Source: Desulfopila sp. IMCC35008
Lineage (GTDB): Bacteria; Desulfobacterota; Desulfobulbia; Desulfobulbales; Desulfocapsaceae
Reading direction: 5' to 3'
Assembly (NCBI RefSeq): GCF_010646885.2
Contig: NZ_CP050700.1
Span: 4,986,501 to 5,050,500 of the forward strand
DNA length: 64,000 bases
Part shown: positions 44,496-53,766 of the stretch, piece by piece
How positions within the stretch are numbered: position 1 is the stretch's first letter
Layout: every line of letters begins with the position of its first letter
Program-made: the position numbers and the translations under genes
The notes under the pieces: generated by a model
What the model was told of the DNA's origin: nothing
What the model saw: the letters and a program-made list of their open reading frames with translations, nothing else
Database searches by the model: none

Positions 44496-45269
44496 TCAGA
44501 ATATCTGAACCAGATATTTCCCTGCCGTATCAGTTGCCAGCAATTCACATTCTAAGCCGTTGAATGTCACCAGAGTTTCAAGTGTAGCAAAATCCAGGTA
44601 TATCCAATCGAAGCTATCCGAAACGATATCACCGTAGCGCATAACAAACTCTGTCTGCCCTTGATATTCGTCTTCTTCCTCCTCGAAATCTAGTGCTTCT
44701 TCATCCGGCACTTCCAGAACTGTCGACTCGGCTATCACCTGGCCACCATCTTCAAGGATGATTTTGACAAACTGCAAGAAGAGGTTACATCCATCCAGTG
44801 ATCCGCAGATCCCAAGGCCGTTCATAAGCATGAGAATGGTGTCGTATTTCTTTTCTGAGAGTGAAAAAAGGTTCTGATGGACAATATTCTTCACCTGTTG
44901 CAGCTCCATCACCCGGATACAACCCGGTGAAATATCCAGAGCATCCACATCCAGGCCCTGCTGCTGAAGGTATAAACTGTGACAACCGCTCCCGGCACCG
45001 ACATCGAGAATCCTGCCCCTGCATAAAGCGAGGGCCTGGCGTTCCAGCTCATCCATTTCAGCATAACTTCTGAACATCGTTTTACCAGGCATCTCCCACA
45101 TCTCGAGTGTGGAGGATTCCACCTCGACGAAGGCCTGCTGATTGCCCTTCAAGTAATCCAGCATCATTGCTCCAAGGGGATCCTTTCGCGGGTCGCTTAT
45201 AATACTATCCATCATTGTATTTACGTCTTGTATCTGTGTTTTACAAAAATACGAAGTAACCATATCCAT
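44496..45269 (-). CDS. Class I SAM-dependent methyltransferase
   Basis: 257 residues from ATG 45269, which has AGGTGGG seven bases upstream; the longer frame to 45383 adds residues that do not look like this family. Motif I is ILDVGAGSGCHSLYL, followed by VDALDISPGC (acidic residue binding the ribose), and YDTILMLMNGLGICG. A Glu/Asp-rich loop lies near residues 195-205. Substrate unknown; stands alone between the wtpA remnant and the kor operon. Confidence 0.85.
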   Translation of the reverse strand: MDMVTSYFCKTQIQDVNTMMDSIISDPRKDPLGAMMLDYLKGNQQAFVEVESSTLEMWEMPGKTMFRSYAEMDELERQALALCRGRILDVGAGSGCHSLYLQQQGLDVDALDISPGCIRVMELQQVKNIVHQNLFSLSEKKYDTILMLMNGLGICGSLDGCNLFLQFVKIILEDGGQVIAESTVLEVPDEEALDFEEEEDEYQGQTEFVMRYGDIVSDSFDWIYLDFATLETLVTFNGLECELLATDTAGKYLVQIF

Positions 45270-45595
45270 ATCGTACCCACCTGGTTTGTCAAAGATATCT
45301 CTCCTGGGCCACACCCTGCAAGAACTACATTTCGTCTCAACAGCCTTTGGCAGAAAAGAAGAGCTTGCAGTGGGAAGAGTCATACGTTGCGAACAAACCC
45401 AACAATACGGCCAGTGCAGGGAGGAGCTCCAACGACCGTACTGCCGGATACCATACGTAAATATATGAAGGCTTCAGGCAGCTTTGACTTCCCTAGCCTC
45501 TATTGTCTCCGATTTCAGAACGGTATGTACAGCCGACACCAGGATAGAGGTATAAAACCAATGGTGCAAAACTGCAATAACCACCAAAGAGGAAT

Positions 45596-45634
45596 AAAAA
45601 AAGGCCACGGTACCGTTATACCGATACCGTGGCC
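45596..45634 (-). terminator. Intrinsic terminator of the kor operon
   Basis: Arms GGCCACGGTA (45603-45612) and TACCGTGGCC (45625-45634) form a perfect 10-bp stem with a 12-base loop. Read leftward the hairpin is followed by seven T (A-run at 45596-45602). It lies 27 bp after the korC stop. Confidence 0.93.
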
Positions 45635-45660
45635 AGGATTCTCAATCCCAAAAGGATCTA

Positions 45661-46218
45661 TCAGAAAAAACTGCGATACTGATATTGCGACCCCAACACC
45701 AGACCCAGATCAAAGGCCCGCATATTCATCTCAAGGAAATCCTTTGGGATACGCTCCTCAAGCACCTGCAGGACAGCCTCCGGTTCCAGGATCTGGGTAA
45801 TGCCAACCAGGGCACCTAAGGTGCAGATGTTATAAACAATGGGCTTGCCAATTTTACTCATAACCTGCTCGTACATAGGCAGCTCAAGCTGTTTGGCATC
45901 CACCTTCCTGGTGGTCTCCACAAAACGGGGATCGGTAAGCAGCAAGCCACCAGGCCGGATAAGGGAAGAAAAGCTGTTGTACGAATTCTGTGTGAGCGTC
46001 ATCAGGATGTTGGGCTGAATAACACCCGGATAGTTGATCTTACTATCGGAAATAATAATATCGGTTCGGGTGGAACCACCACGCGCCGCTGCACCGTAAG
46101 CCTGGGTCTGGGTTGCGTTTTTTCCACTGTAGATAACGGCGGCTTCAGCCAGAATAATCGCTGCCGTTATCACGCCCTGTCCACCGGAACCAGAAAATAC
46201 CAGTCGAATATTGCTCAT
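45661..46218 (-). CDS. korC: 2-oxoacid:ferredoxin oxidoreductase, gamma subunit
   Basis: 185 residues. Start IRLVFSGSGGQGVITAAIILAEAAV is the family signature; ARGGSTRTDIIISDSKINYP follows. The gamma subunit helps bind CoA. Last gene of the korDABC operon, 5 bp after korB, followed by a strong terminator. Best match by gene order is 2-oxoglutarate:ferredoxin oxidoreductase, producing succinyl-CoA and reduced ferredoxin, though a branched-chain 2-oxoacid substrate is not excluded. Confidence 0.92.
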   Translation of the reverse strand: MSNIRLVFSGSGGQGVITAAIILAEAAVIYSGKNATQTQAYGAAARGGSTRTDIIISDSKINYPGVIQPNILMTLTQNSYNSFSSLIRPGGLLLTDPRFVETTRKVDAKQLELPMYEQVMSKIGKPIVYNICTLGALVGITQILEPEAVLQVLEERIPKDFLEMNMRAFDLGLVLGSQYQYRSFF

Positions 46219-46223
46219 TGTTC

Positions 46224-47024
46224 TTACCTCCCCTGTGCCTTGTTGACGATCTTCTCATACTCCATACAATACTCAGGGCGTTCTTCCTGAACGAAGATGC
46301 CGCGGGGCGTGAGGTTCGGATTTTCTTCAAGAGCCTTGGAACCGATCGGAGCCGTATTGGTCTTGTGCAGCTCAAGCATGGCAGGAGCGTCCCCTTCCTT
46401 ATTCTTTCGACCGTAATGGGTCGGGCACTGGGAAAGGATCTCAACCACGGAAAAACCCTTGTGGGTAATGGCCTTCTTCAGGATATTTGTTGCCTCCTTG
46501 GCGTGGTACGCCGTGGAACGTGCCACAAAAGAGGCACCGGCCGCTGTTGCCAGCTTCACCACGTCGAACTCCTGATCAATTGTGAGATAAGGAGCGGTGG
46601 TCGCTTTTTTGCCCTCGCCGGAGAGCGGTGAAAACTGACCGCCGGTCATGCCGTAGATGCGATTGTTCATGACAATGGCGGTAATATCAATATTCCGCCG
46701 GCAGGCATGAATAAAGTGGTTACCACCGATGGCGAGTGCGTCACCGTCACCCATCGGCACGATGGTAGTCAGACTCGGTTTAGAGAGTTTAACACCTGTA
46801 GCGCAAGCCAGCGCCCTGCCATGCATGGTGTGCAGGGAGTGAAAATCCACATAGCCGGAAATACGGGCGGAACAGCCGATACCCGAGGTCATGACGATGT
46901 CGTTTTTATTCAATCCCAGCTCCTCAACCGCCCGGAGCAGTGAATTCAGGATCGTCCCGTGGCCGCAGCCCGGGCACCACATATGCGGGAAAAATCGTTG
47001 TCGTATATAATCTTTAACAGCCAT
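46224..47024 (-). CDS. korB: 2-oxoacid:ferredoxin oxidoreductase, beta (ThDP) subunit
   Basis: 266 residues. It binds thiamine diphosphate: MWCPGCGHGTIL near residue 15, GIGCSARISGYVDFHSLHTMHGRALACATGVKL split across the active-site region, and the Mg/ThDP motif GDGDALAIGGNHFIHACRRN with a downstream NN. One base separates it from korA. Needed for oxidative decarboxylation of the 2-oxoacid. Confidence 0.94.
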   Translation of the reverse strand: MAVKDYIRQRFFPHMWCPGCGHGTILNSLLRAVEELGLNKNDIVMTSGIGCSARISGYVDFHSLHTMHGRALACATGVKLSKPSLTTIVPMGDGDALAIGGNHFIHACRRNIDITAIVMNNRIYGMTGGQFSPLSGEGKKATTAPYLTIDQEFDVVKLATAAGASFVARSTAYHAKEATNILKKAITHKGFSVVEILSQCPTHYGRKNKEGDAPAMLELHKTNTAPIGSKALEENPNLTPRGIFVQEERPEYCMEYEKIVNKAQGR

Positions 47025-47025
47025 G

Positions 47026-48174
47026 TCACACTCCTCTTCCCTGGATCACCCGAAGGAGACGTTTGATATCGTGGGGGGTTATCAGCTTGCCGTCAAACCG
47101 GTTTGCAAGAAATACGCGTCGGGGTTTATCCACACACGCCTTTACCTGGGCCATCACCTGCCCCATGTTCATCTCTACTACAAGTACACCACGCGCCTTG
47201 GCGCATTTCTCGCGAACAACCTCACACGGGAAAGGCCACAGGCTCTGCAGTTCGAGTACACCGATACGTTCGCCGCGCCTGCGACGTTCTTCCGCCAGAT
47301 GAATTGCGGAGCGGGCAGCTGAGCCATAAGAAATCATGACGTAACGGGCGTCTTCCATATAATGCTCTTTATATCTGGTTATGGCATGGACGTTATTTTC
47401 GATTTTATCGACCAGATGGCGCAACAGCTCGTTGACCACCGTCGGGTTGGCCGAGGGAAAACCCCACATGTCATGGTAGAGGCCGGTCACATTATAACGG
47501 TGCTCGGCACCGAAATCGGACATCGGTAAACGACCGTCCTCACGGGGGAGGTAAGGGTGGTAATCGACGTCCTTCCCAAGAGAGGTGCGCAGACGGCTGA
47601 CGACTTCCAGCTCATCCTGCTCGGGAATCTGAAGTTTTTCCCGCATATGTCCCACCGCCTCGTCCAGCATAAGGATAACCGGTGTACGATAGGTTTCGGC
47701 AAAGTTAAAAGCATCCACCGTCATGGAAAAAACATCCTGATGGTTGGAAGCGGTAAGGGCAATAATTGAGTGGTCGCCGTGGGTCCCGTAACGTGCCTGC
47801 ATGATATCACCCTGGCTGACGTGGGTCGGATTACCAGTTGAAGGGCCACCGCGCTGGACGTTGACGATAACACATGGAATCTCTGCCATACAGGCATAAC
47901 CGATTGCTTCCTGCTTCAGGGAAAATCCAGGACCCGAAGTAGCGGTCATTACTTTATGCCCGGTAAGCGAGGCGCCTATAATCGCACACATGGAGGCGAT
48001 CTCGTCTTCCATCTGGATGAACTTACCTCCACCCTGGGGTAACCGGTATGAGAGGTGTTCGGCAATCTCAGTCGACGGGGTGATCGGATACCCTGCAAAA
48101 AAGTTCAGACCCGCATAGAGCGCGCCTTCAACGCACGCTTCGTTGCCCTGCACAAATCGTATTTTCTCACTCAT
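47026..48174 (-). CDS. korA: 2-oxoacid:ferredoxin oxidoreductase, alpha subunit
   Basis: 382 residues from ATG 48174 (MSEKIRFVQGNEACVEGAL), preceded by GAGAAGGA; a longer frame to 48273 would run deep into korD and is rejected. Family motifs: GYPITPSTEIAEHL, IQMEDEIASM, TATSGPGFSLKQEAIGYA, VQRGGPSTGNPT. It overlaps korD by 8 bp. Forms the catalytic core with KorB. Confidence 0.94.
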   Translation of the reverse strand: MSEKIRFVQGNEACVEGALYAGLNFFAGYPITPSTEIAEHLSYRLPQGGGKFIQMEDEIASMCAIIGASLTGHKVMTATSGPGFSLKQEAIGYACMAEIPCVIVNVQRGGPSTGNPTHVSQGDIMQARYGTHGDHSIIALTASNHQDVFSMTVDAFNFAETYRTPVILMLDEAVGHMREKLQIPEQDELEVVSRLRTSLGKDVDYHPYLPREDGRLPMSDFGAEHRYNVTGLYHDMWGFPSANPTVVNELLRHLVDKIENNVHAITRYKEHYMEDARYVMISYGSAARSAIHLAEERRRRGERIGVLELQSLWPFPCEVVREKCAKARGVLVVEMNMGQVMAQVKACVDKPRRVFLANRFDGKLITPHDIKRLLRVIQGRGV

Positions 48175-48391
48175 TATCCTTCTCTCCCTCGTCAAGGATG
48201 ATCTCGATGGCCAGATCCGGACACCGAATCTCGCACAGTTGACAGCAGATACAGTCCTCGGGACGAGCCGCAATCACCTTCTCCTCACGGTCCAGCTCGA
48301 GCACCTGTTTCGGGCACAAAGCCACACAGATACCGCAACCTTTGCACCAGTCACGGTTAATCAGGTGTTCCTTCAGTTTCTTCTTTGCCAT
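48167..48391 (-). CDS. korD: 2-oxoacid:ferredoxin oxidoreductase, delta (2x4Fe-4S) subunit
   Basis: 74 residues with two ferredoxin cluster motifs, CKGCGICVALCPKQ and CICCQLCEIRCPDLA, so it carries electrons from the ThDP centre to ferredoxin. First gene of korDABC. The gap upstream (48392-48670) contains a hairpin that probably ends the preceding CoA-transferase operon, so the kor promoter should lie in 48392-48480. Confidence 0.93.
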   Translation of the reverse strand: MAKKKLKEHLINRDWCKGCGICVALCPKQVLELDREEKVIAARPEDCICCQLCEIRCPDLAIEIILDEGEKDNE

Positions 48392-48484
48392 TGTTTTTCA
48401 CTTTTTTGTGGGGGTGAATACTGCTTCTCATTTACATCTTGCTACCTCTTGGGAGTACCTCTTGCAAGCTTGGTGAAAAGACGA

Positions 48485-48522
48485 CAGGGAGGGGCCTGAA
48501 ATCCGATCAGGCCCACTCCCTG
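48485..48522 (-). terminator. Hairpin after the CoA-transferase gene
   Basis: Arms CAGGGAG+GGCCTGA and TCAGGCC+CTCCCTG pair with a small bulge and a 7-base loop. Read leftward it is followed by TCGTCTTTTCACC, a weak T-run. It lies between the leftward CoA-transferase gene and korD, fitting a moderate intrinsic terminator. Confidence 0.65.
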
Positions 48523-48670
48523 CTACATTCTGTCCAGCAGCTTCCCGACAATTGTCGACAGAAATTGCATGCAATCTTCGACAAAAGAACTTCTCTGCGA
48601 TCTTTCAAGCTGCACTCCTCCTTCCTTCTTTATAAAAAGCGCAGTTGCATGTCAACGATTTTCGGTGAGT

Positions 48671-49867
48671 TTATTCCTTAACTTGTACGATTTTCTGAAC
48701 CTCCAGTTCATCGATCTCTTCATTTGAGAAACCAAGTTTTCTAAAAATTGAGCGCGACCCTTCTCCTATCTCCGGAGGATGGCTGCGTAAATTGAATGCA
48801 ACCCCATCCATTCGCAGCGGTAGTTTTGGCAATTTTGCCAACTCTCCGCCCGGGGTCTTCACCTCGACCAGAGATCCTGATTCATTCATATGAAGGTCAT
48901 CGACCAGATCGGACGGCTTGTTGACAGGTCCGAAGGGTATGCCCGCCTGTTCAGCCAACGACATCAACTCCTCTTTCTTCAGTTTGCCAAGCCGTGCATT
49001 GAGCTCTGGCAGGAACCAGTCACGAGCATCAATCCTGCCCTGGTTGGTTGCGAGTTCACTCTTTTCCGCCCAGTCATCAAAACCAAAGATTTTACACATG
49101 CGCTGCCAGTGGCGATCGGATGTCACACCCACAAAGACCTGCTCCCCATCCGCTGTGATAAAAAGATCGTACACCGACCAGGCTCTGCCCCGCTCCGGCA
49201 TTGGAGGCGGTGCCTGTCCGGAGACTGCCTCAACGGCCATGTGCTGGCCCACCAGAAAAGCCACCGATTCGTAAAGGGTCGCCTGCACCAGTTTGCCTTG
49301 ACCGGTCTGCTGTCTTTCATAGAGGGCGGTCAGGATACCTATAGCCCCGTAACTGCCACCAAGAATATCGGTAATCGAGGCGCCTGCCCGCAAGGGCCTT
49401 CCGGATGGACCCGTCATGTAGGCCAGTCCGCCCATCATCTGCACCACCTCATCCAAGGCAGGACGATTCTCATAGGGGCCCGGCATAAATCCTTTCAGAG
49501 AACAGAAGATGAGCTTCGGGTTTAATTTTTTACAATCTTCATAGCCTACGCCGAGCCTCTCAACGGTACCTGGTCCGAAATTCTCTATCAACACATCCAC
49601 TTCTGCTACAAGCTTATGTAATATTTCTTTGCCTTTGGTCGATTTAAGATCGATGGACACACTCTTCTTATTCCGGTTTAAATAGGTGAAGAAGCCCGAA
49701 CCAAATCCTTTGAGCCAGCGGGTATCATCCCCTTTGCCCGTTCGCTCAACTTTAATGACCTCCGCTCCCATGTCTGCCAGAATCAATCCGCAGGTCGGTC
49801 CCATAACCGTGTGTCCAAGCTCCAAAACCCGTATACCGTCAAGTGGTAAACTTTGTCCTGTTTCCAT
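48671..49867 (-). CDS. CaiB/BaiF family (class III) CoA-transferase
   Basis: 398 residues. N-terminal Rossmann-like CoA-binding start DGIRVLELGHTVMGPTCGLILADMGAEVIKVE; the catalytic Asp is expected in ALDEVVQMMGGLAYMTG; the interlocked-ring fold is implied by the family. Transfers CoA between carboxylic acids. It follows the HMG-CoA-lyase-like gene by 2 bp in the same operon, so the pair could activate a 3-hydroxy-3-methylglutarate-like acid and cleave it. That pathway assignment is inference. Confidence 0.92.
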   Translation of the reverse strand: METGQSLPLDGIRVLELGHTVMGPTCGLILADMGAEVIKVERTGKGDDTRWLKGFGSGFFTYLNRNKKSVSIDLKSTKGKEILHKLVAEVDVLIENFGPGTVERLGVGYEDCKKLNPKLIFCSLKGFMPGPYENRPALDEVVQMMGGLAYMTGPSGRPLRAGASITDILGGSYGAIGILTALYERQQTGQGKLVQATLYESVAFLVGQHMAVEAVSGQAPPPMPERGRAWSVYDLFITADGEQVFVGVTSDRHWQRMCKIFGFDDWAEKSELATNQGRIDARDWFLPELNARLGKLKKEELMSLAEQAGIPFGPVNKPSDLVDDLHMNESGSLVEVKTPGGELAKLPKLPLRMDGVAFNLRSHPPEIGEGSRSIFRKLGFSNEEIDELEVQKIVQVKE

Positions 49868-49869
49868 AA

Positions 49870-50775
49870 TCAGCCCTCGCAGGTCTTCTGCACTTGCAGC
49901 ACCCTGCCCATCCTGCCGGGTAGGTTTCTACCAAGCAATTGTTCATATGTTTCTGCCACCTGGCAGATCTTCTCCAGATCAATTCCCGTATCCACGGCCA
50001 TAGATTCAAACAGGTTCACTGCGTCTTCAGTCGCAATATTGCCAGCCGCTCCCTTTACAAAGGGGCAGCCACCAAGCCCACCAGCACTGGTGTCGAATAT
50101 CCTGACACCTGCCTCGTAGCCTGCAACCATGTTAGCCACAGCCAGCCCCCTGGTGTCATGTAGATGCAGGGATATGCCGACCTCCGGAAAGGCTTGCCCC
50201 ACCTTCGTTGTCAGTTCTTTCACCTGGAAAGGGTTCGCCATCCCGGTGGTATCGGCCAGATTAAACTCAGCAGCCCCCGCCCCGGCCATTGATTCGAGCG
50301 CCTCCAGAACCCGCTGTTCCGGAATTACACCCTCATAGATGCAACCAAAGGCACACTGTGCTCCGGCCCTTACTTTGATACCCGCCTGGACCGCCTGCCT
50401 GATAAGCTCAGTGACCGAATCAAGCGCATCTCCATATGACTTGCGAACGTTTTTCAGACTATGTGCATCGCTCACCGACACTGACAAGCTGATATGCTCC
50501 AGTCCACATGCCATTGCCCGTTCAAGCCCCCTGCCATTAAGAACCAGACCGGTTACCAAGACCCCAGGCGTTTGTTTGACCAATGCAACAAACTCATCAG
50601 TATCACCCATCTGGGGTACAACTTTCGGATTCACAAAAGAACCGACCTGAATCCTCGAGACACCCGCCCGAACCAGATGGTTAAAAAGTTCGAGCTTCTT
50701 TTGGGTCGATACGACCTGCTTCTCGAACTGCAAGCCATCCCGCAACGACTCATCTTCCAGAATTACTGTTTTCAT
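49870..50775 (-). CDS. Hydroxymethylglutaryl-CoA lyase family protein
   Basis: 301-residue TIM-barrel of the HMGL-like group. Signature elements: EDESLRDGLQFEK (metal-binding Asp and catalytic Arg), LHLHDTRGLAVAN (metal His pair) and GGLGGCPFVKGAAGN (catalytic Cys loop). True HMG-CoA lyase gives acetoacetate and acetyl-CoA. The conserved ETLRDG is ESLRDG here. Promoter side faces the IclR gene, 229 bp away, transcribed in the same direction. Confidence 0.9.
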   Translation of the reverse strand: MKTVILEDESLRDGLQFEKQVVSTQKKLELFNHLVRAGVSRIQVGSFVNPKVVPQMGDTDEFVALVKQTPGVLVTGLVLNGRGLERAMACGLEHISLSVSVSDAHSLKNVRKSYGDALDSVTELIRQAVQAGIKVRAGAQCAFGCIYEGVIPEQRVLEALESMAGAGAAEFNLADTTGMANPFQVKELTTKVGQAFPEVGISLHLHDTRGLAVANMVAGYEAGVRIFDTSAGGLGGCPFVKGAAGNIATEDAVNLFESMAVDTGIDLEKICQVAETYEQLLGRNLPGRMGRVLQVQKTCEG

Positions 50776-51004
50776 AATAACCTCTCACCTGGAAGCTACT
50801 CAGTAGCCTATTAGTTTATAGTGTAGCTATTTTTGCATTACGGTCTTCAACAGTCAATGGAAAAAATAGAATCTCCTGCAATAATAGATATAGTTGTTCC
50901 TGGATTGAGATACCTCAATCAGTTCCCTCAAAAAAGACCAGGGAGAGAACAGCCTGTTAGCAAAAGAAAAATACGGCAAAACCCGGTTAGTCAGCAAACC
51001 GAGA

Positions 51005-51769
51005 TCAGACTTCAAATTCTGAGCTCAATTGTGAAGAGAGTTTGGTTGCCGCCAGCAGGATCTGGCCAATATACTCTTTTTCTGTAGCAACATTGCTCAG
51101 GCGGCTAAGGGGACCGGCAAGGGAGATGGCACCAATTATCCGATCAGATCGTTCAAGGACAGGGGCGGCAATGGCAAAGGCGTCGGGGTTCCTCTCCCCT
51201 TTACTGATTGAATATCCCTGTTCATAAACGGACTCAATTTCCCTTTCCAGGAGGGTGCGCACCTTAGGCAGGGCTTCAGCAATGATAATGCCCCTCTCCA
51301 CTTTCGGGGCATAAGCAAGCAATACCTTGCCGGCAGCACCGGTTTGCAGTTCCATCCTCTGCCCAACCGATACGGAAAAACGAATAGCATTCGTCCCCTC
51401 CTCGCGTGCCAATACCACCCGCTCCAACCCCTCCCGAATATAGAAAGTGGTCGACTCACCGGTCCTGAGGGCAAGTTCACGCAGGGCCGGGCGAACCAAG
51501 ACCACCAGATTGTCTATTGCTTCGAACACCTTGCCGAGTGAGCGTAATCGCGGACCTGGTGTAAACTGGCCACTTTCTGCGCCGCCCATAACATATCCTT
51601 TATGACTTAAAGTCCCGAGTATACGTGTCACACGATTACGGGTCATACCGGTCAGCTCAACAATATCCTTCACCGACAAACGTGGGGACTCCAGAAAACA
51701 GTTGAGCACATCAAGTGCCGCTGTCACCGCTTCGATGTGCCTGTCAAATTGCCGAACCTGCTGAGCCAT
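51005..51769 (-). CDS. IclR family transcriptional regulator
   Basis: 254 residues. The N-terminal winged helix-turn-helix (about 12-75, LDVLNCFLESPRLSVKDIVELTGMTRNRVTRIL) is followed by the IclR effector domain with YVIREGLERV-like and ERNPDAFAIAAPV segments, the latter near the ligand pocket. Regulators of this family often control neighbouring acid-degradation genes, so it probably regulates the lyase/CoA-transferase pair. About 245 bp of empty sequence lie upstream. Confidence 0.93.
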   Translation of the reverse strand: MAQQVRQFDRHIEAVTAALDVLNCFLESPRLSVKDIVELTGMTRNRVTRILGTLSHKGYVMGGAESGQFTPGPRLRSLGKVFEAIDNLVVLVRPALRELALRTGESTTFYIREGLERVVLAREEGTNAIRFSVSVGQRMELQTGAAGKVLLAYAPKVERGIIIAEALPKVRTLLEREIESVYEQGYSISKGERNPDAFAIAAPVLERSDRIIGAISLAGPLSRLSNVATEKEYIGQILLAATKLSSQLSSEFEV

Positions 51770-52014
51770 TTTTTCACCTATCCGATTTTGTAATCAAAAA
51801 ACAGTACGAGCCCTCGAATCATCCAAGTTCATCCCGGAACGTCCCGGTATCAGGCTAGAATGTCTGATATTCTGTACGCATTTCAAGCTCTTTCATTTGC
51901 CTTCACTGCTCCCTCATAAATAGTTATGCGAATAGAGACAGGTAAAGGCCTAAAGAGCTTCTTGATTTATGATGAAAATGCGCATTAATATTCAAATACA
52001 AGGAGATCCGAGCC

Positions 52015-52218
52015 ATGACGCACTGTAAAACAATCATCAATCTATCTGCCTCACTTTTACCAAGACATCATTTTGAAAAGCTCGCAAAAAAAACATCACC
52101 GGGGTTAAATGTTTCGCCGAAAATTGCAACGCTCTGTCAAAGAGGCTGGGATGAGCTATGCCAAAGAAAGACGATGTCTTCAGATATCAAACTTCTTGAA
52201 GAGAAGTTAACAATATAA
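52015..52218 (+). CDS. Small hypothetical protein
   Basis: 67 residues, soluble, with two Cys and a basic middle. AAGGAG lies nine bases before the ATG, which is the main reason to accept it. No family recognised. Opens the AT-rich, gene-poor region. Confidence 0.5.
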   Translation: MTHCKTIINLSASLLPRHHFEKLAKKTSPGLNVSPKIATLCQRGWDELCQRKTMSSDIKLLEEKLTI

Positions 52219-53057
52219 TCAGGACAATGAAGCCTCAGGCTTATGGTTTTTGAGACATGAACGATTTCATCTTTCGTCGATACGACATCTACTTTAAAAG
52301 GTGCGCGAAAGAGTAATGATGTCATTTTCAGAAGCCAATTGCACAAAATGTCAAAAGTCGAGTGCACTCCCATGCACTACAAAACACTGGCGATTACTTT
52401 CAAAAAGGCACGATAAAACCTTATCTATGAATATGAGATAGCTAACAAGCTAATACGAATAGAAAAAACAGAGTTTGTTACGCGGAGTCTTTGGTAATAT
52501 TTACTTTGCAGTTGCTCCATTTTAAGCCAGTTCCATTGAAATAGAAAAGTCTATCCACACAGGAAGCACTCTAAGTTTTTGTATATTATGACATTGATTA
52601 GTTGCTTTGTGGCAATGTCAAATTCAAGTGTCAATAGCATTTGACTACTCACAAATATTTTGTTAGGCAAGAGGGCCTGGAGACCGTTTGGAAACAATAT
52701 ACAATAATGATATCGTATGATTATGTTGTATATTTTTATAATGTTGCTGTTTAGGCAGGAGTGTTATAGAGTATCTCTTATGATTTATGCTGGGAGTGTT
52801 GAGGGGATATTTCTCAAGCGACCTGCGCTGATGGAAGTTATGGTGACAGAAGATCAAAAAAAGCTATCCGTTTGCACCGGTTTTAGTTTGTTTGTGGAAG
52901 CAGTATTTCCCCTCCAAGGTCCTTTCCCCGCGGAAAGTGAATTCTCATCACTCACGTGACTCAATACAATGTAATTTCTTAACTAAGGAATTTTCTTCTT
53001 GGTCTCTCGTTCAGCATGTGAGAAATTATTTAATTTAAGACAGATAGGAGTCCTTTA
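52219..53057. other. AT-rich gene-poor stretch
   Basis: 839 bp. A rightward frame at 52717-52959 (80 residues, hydrophobic start) has no ribosome site and no family resemblance, so I do not call it. The base composition is clearly AT-richer than the flanking operons. No repeat, tRNA or insertion-sequence ends were seen. Confidence 0.5.
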
Positions 53058-53693
53058 ATGAAAGAAATAGTATTGGCAATCTGTTTATTAATAATTAGTT
53101 ACACATCTGGGTGGACTTGGACGATGGACGAATTAAAAAAGGGAGCAGGATGGTATAATGATTCCGGGTATTCATTTCAGTGTGAAAAATATGCTACCTC
53201 TGCAATAGTTCAAAGTTGTTTACGGAAAGAATCTAAATATTGTAAACAATGCAATTCTGACTTTGGATGTATGCAAAGAGCTCATAAAATGTTAGAGGAT
53301 GAGTGGGCCAAATATAATATTTATCCACAAAACGGCGGTTCATCATCACAAGTTTACAATCCCCCTGCTGTTAAAAAGAAACATATGAATACCAAGCAGA
53401 GGGAACAGAAAATATTTGATGATAGAGTATATCAGAACGAAGTACAAGCAAGCCAGACCTGGAATAATATGCTACAGAACATGAGGCAGATAGGTATAGA
53501 GGAAAACGAACAAGGTAACCCAATATTATATGAAGTAATCCTTAAGATAGAATCTAATTATACTCATTATTATAATTGTATAACCAGGACGGCATCCAAA
53601 GATATGGCAGAGCAATTCAACCGTCCATATGATAAGATGGAGCAATACATGGCAGCTAATATTGAGTCCCTTTTTTATAGATGCAATAAGTGA
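53058..53693 (+). CDS. Hypothetical secreted protein, Cys-rich N-terminal half
   Basis: 211 residues. Signal peptide about 1-18 (LAICLLIISYTSGWTW), then a region with seven Cys (residues about 30-75), a central Gln/Lys-rich segment and a helical C-terminal part with two more Cys. AGGAG precedes the ATG by 8 bases. Codon use is AT-rich, unlike the metabolic operons. Disulphide-stabilised exported protein of unknown role. Confidence 0.7.
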   Translation: MKEIVLAICLLIISYTSGWTWTMDELKKGAGWYNDSGYSFQCEKYATSAIVQSCLRKESKYCKQCNSDFGCMQRAHKMLEDEWAKYNIYPQNGGSSSQVYNPPAVKKKHMNTKQREQKIFDDRVYQNEVQASQTWNNMLQNMRQIGIEENEQGNPILYEVILKIESNYTHYYNCITRTASKDMAEQFNRPYDKMEQYMAANIESLFYRCNK

Positions 53694-53766
53694 CTGTCAT
53701 TCGTGAAATTTCGCAGCTCTTCTTGATGATTGGGATTAAATTACGCCAACAAATAAAGGCGAATCG

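Noticed and set aside
48175..48273. N-terminal extension of KorA
   Set aside because: It overlaps the ferredoxin gene; ATG 48174 has a good ribosome site and starts with the family sequence.
52717..52959. 80-codon rightward frame in the AT-rich gap
   Set aside because: No ribosome site, low complexity start and no family resemblance; likely chance.
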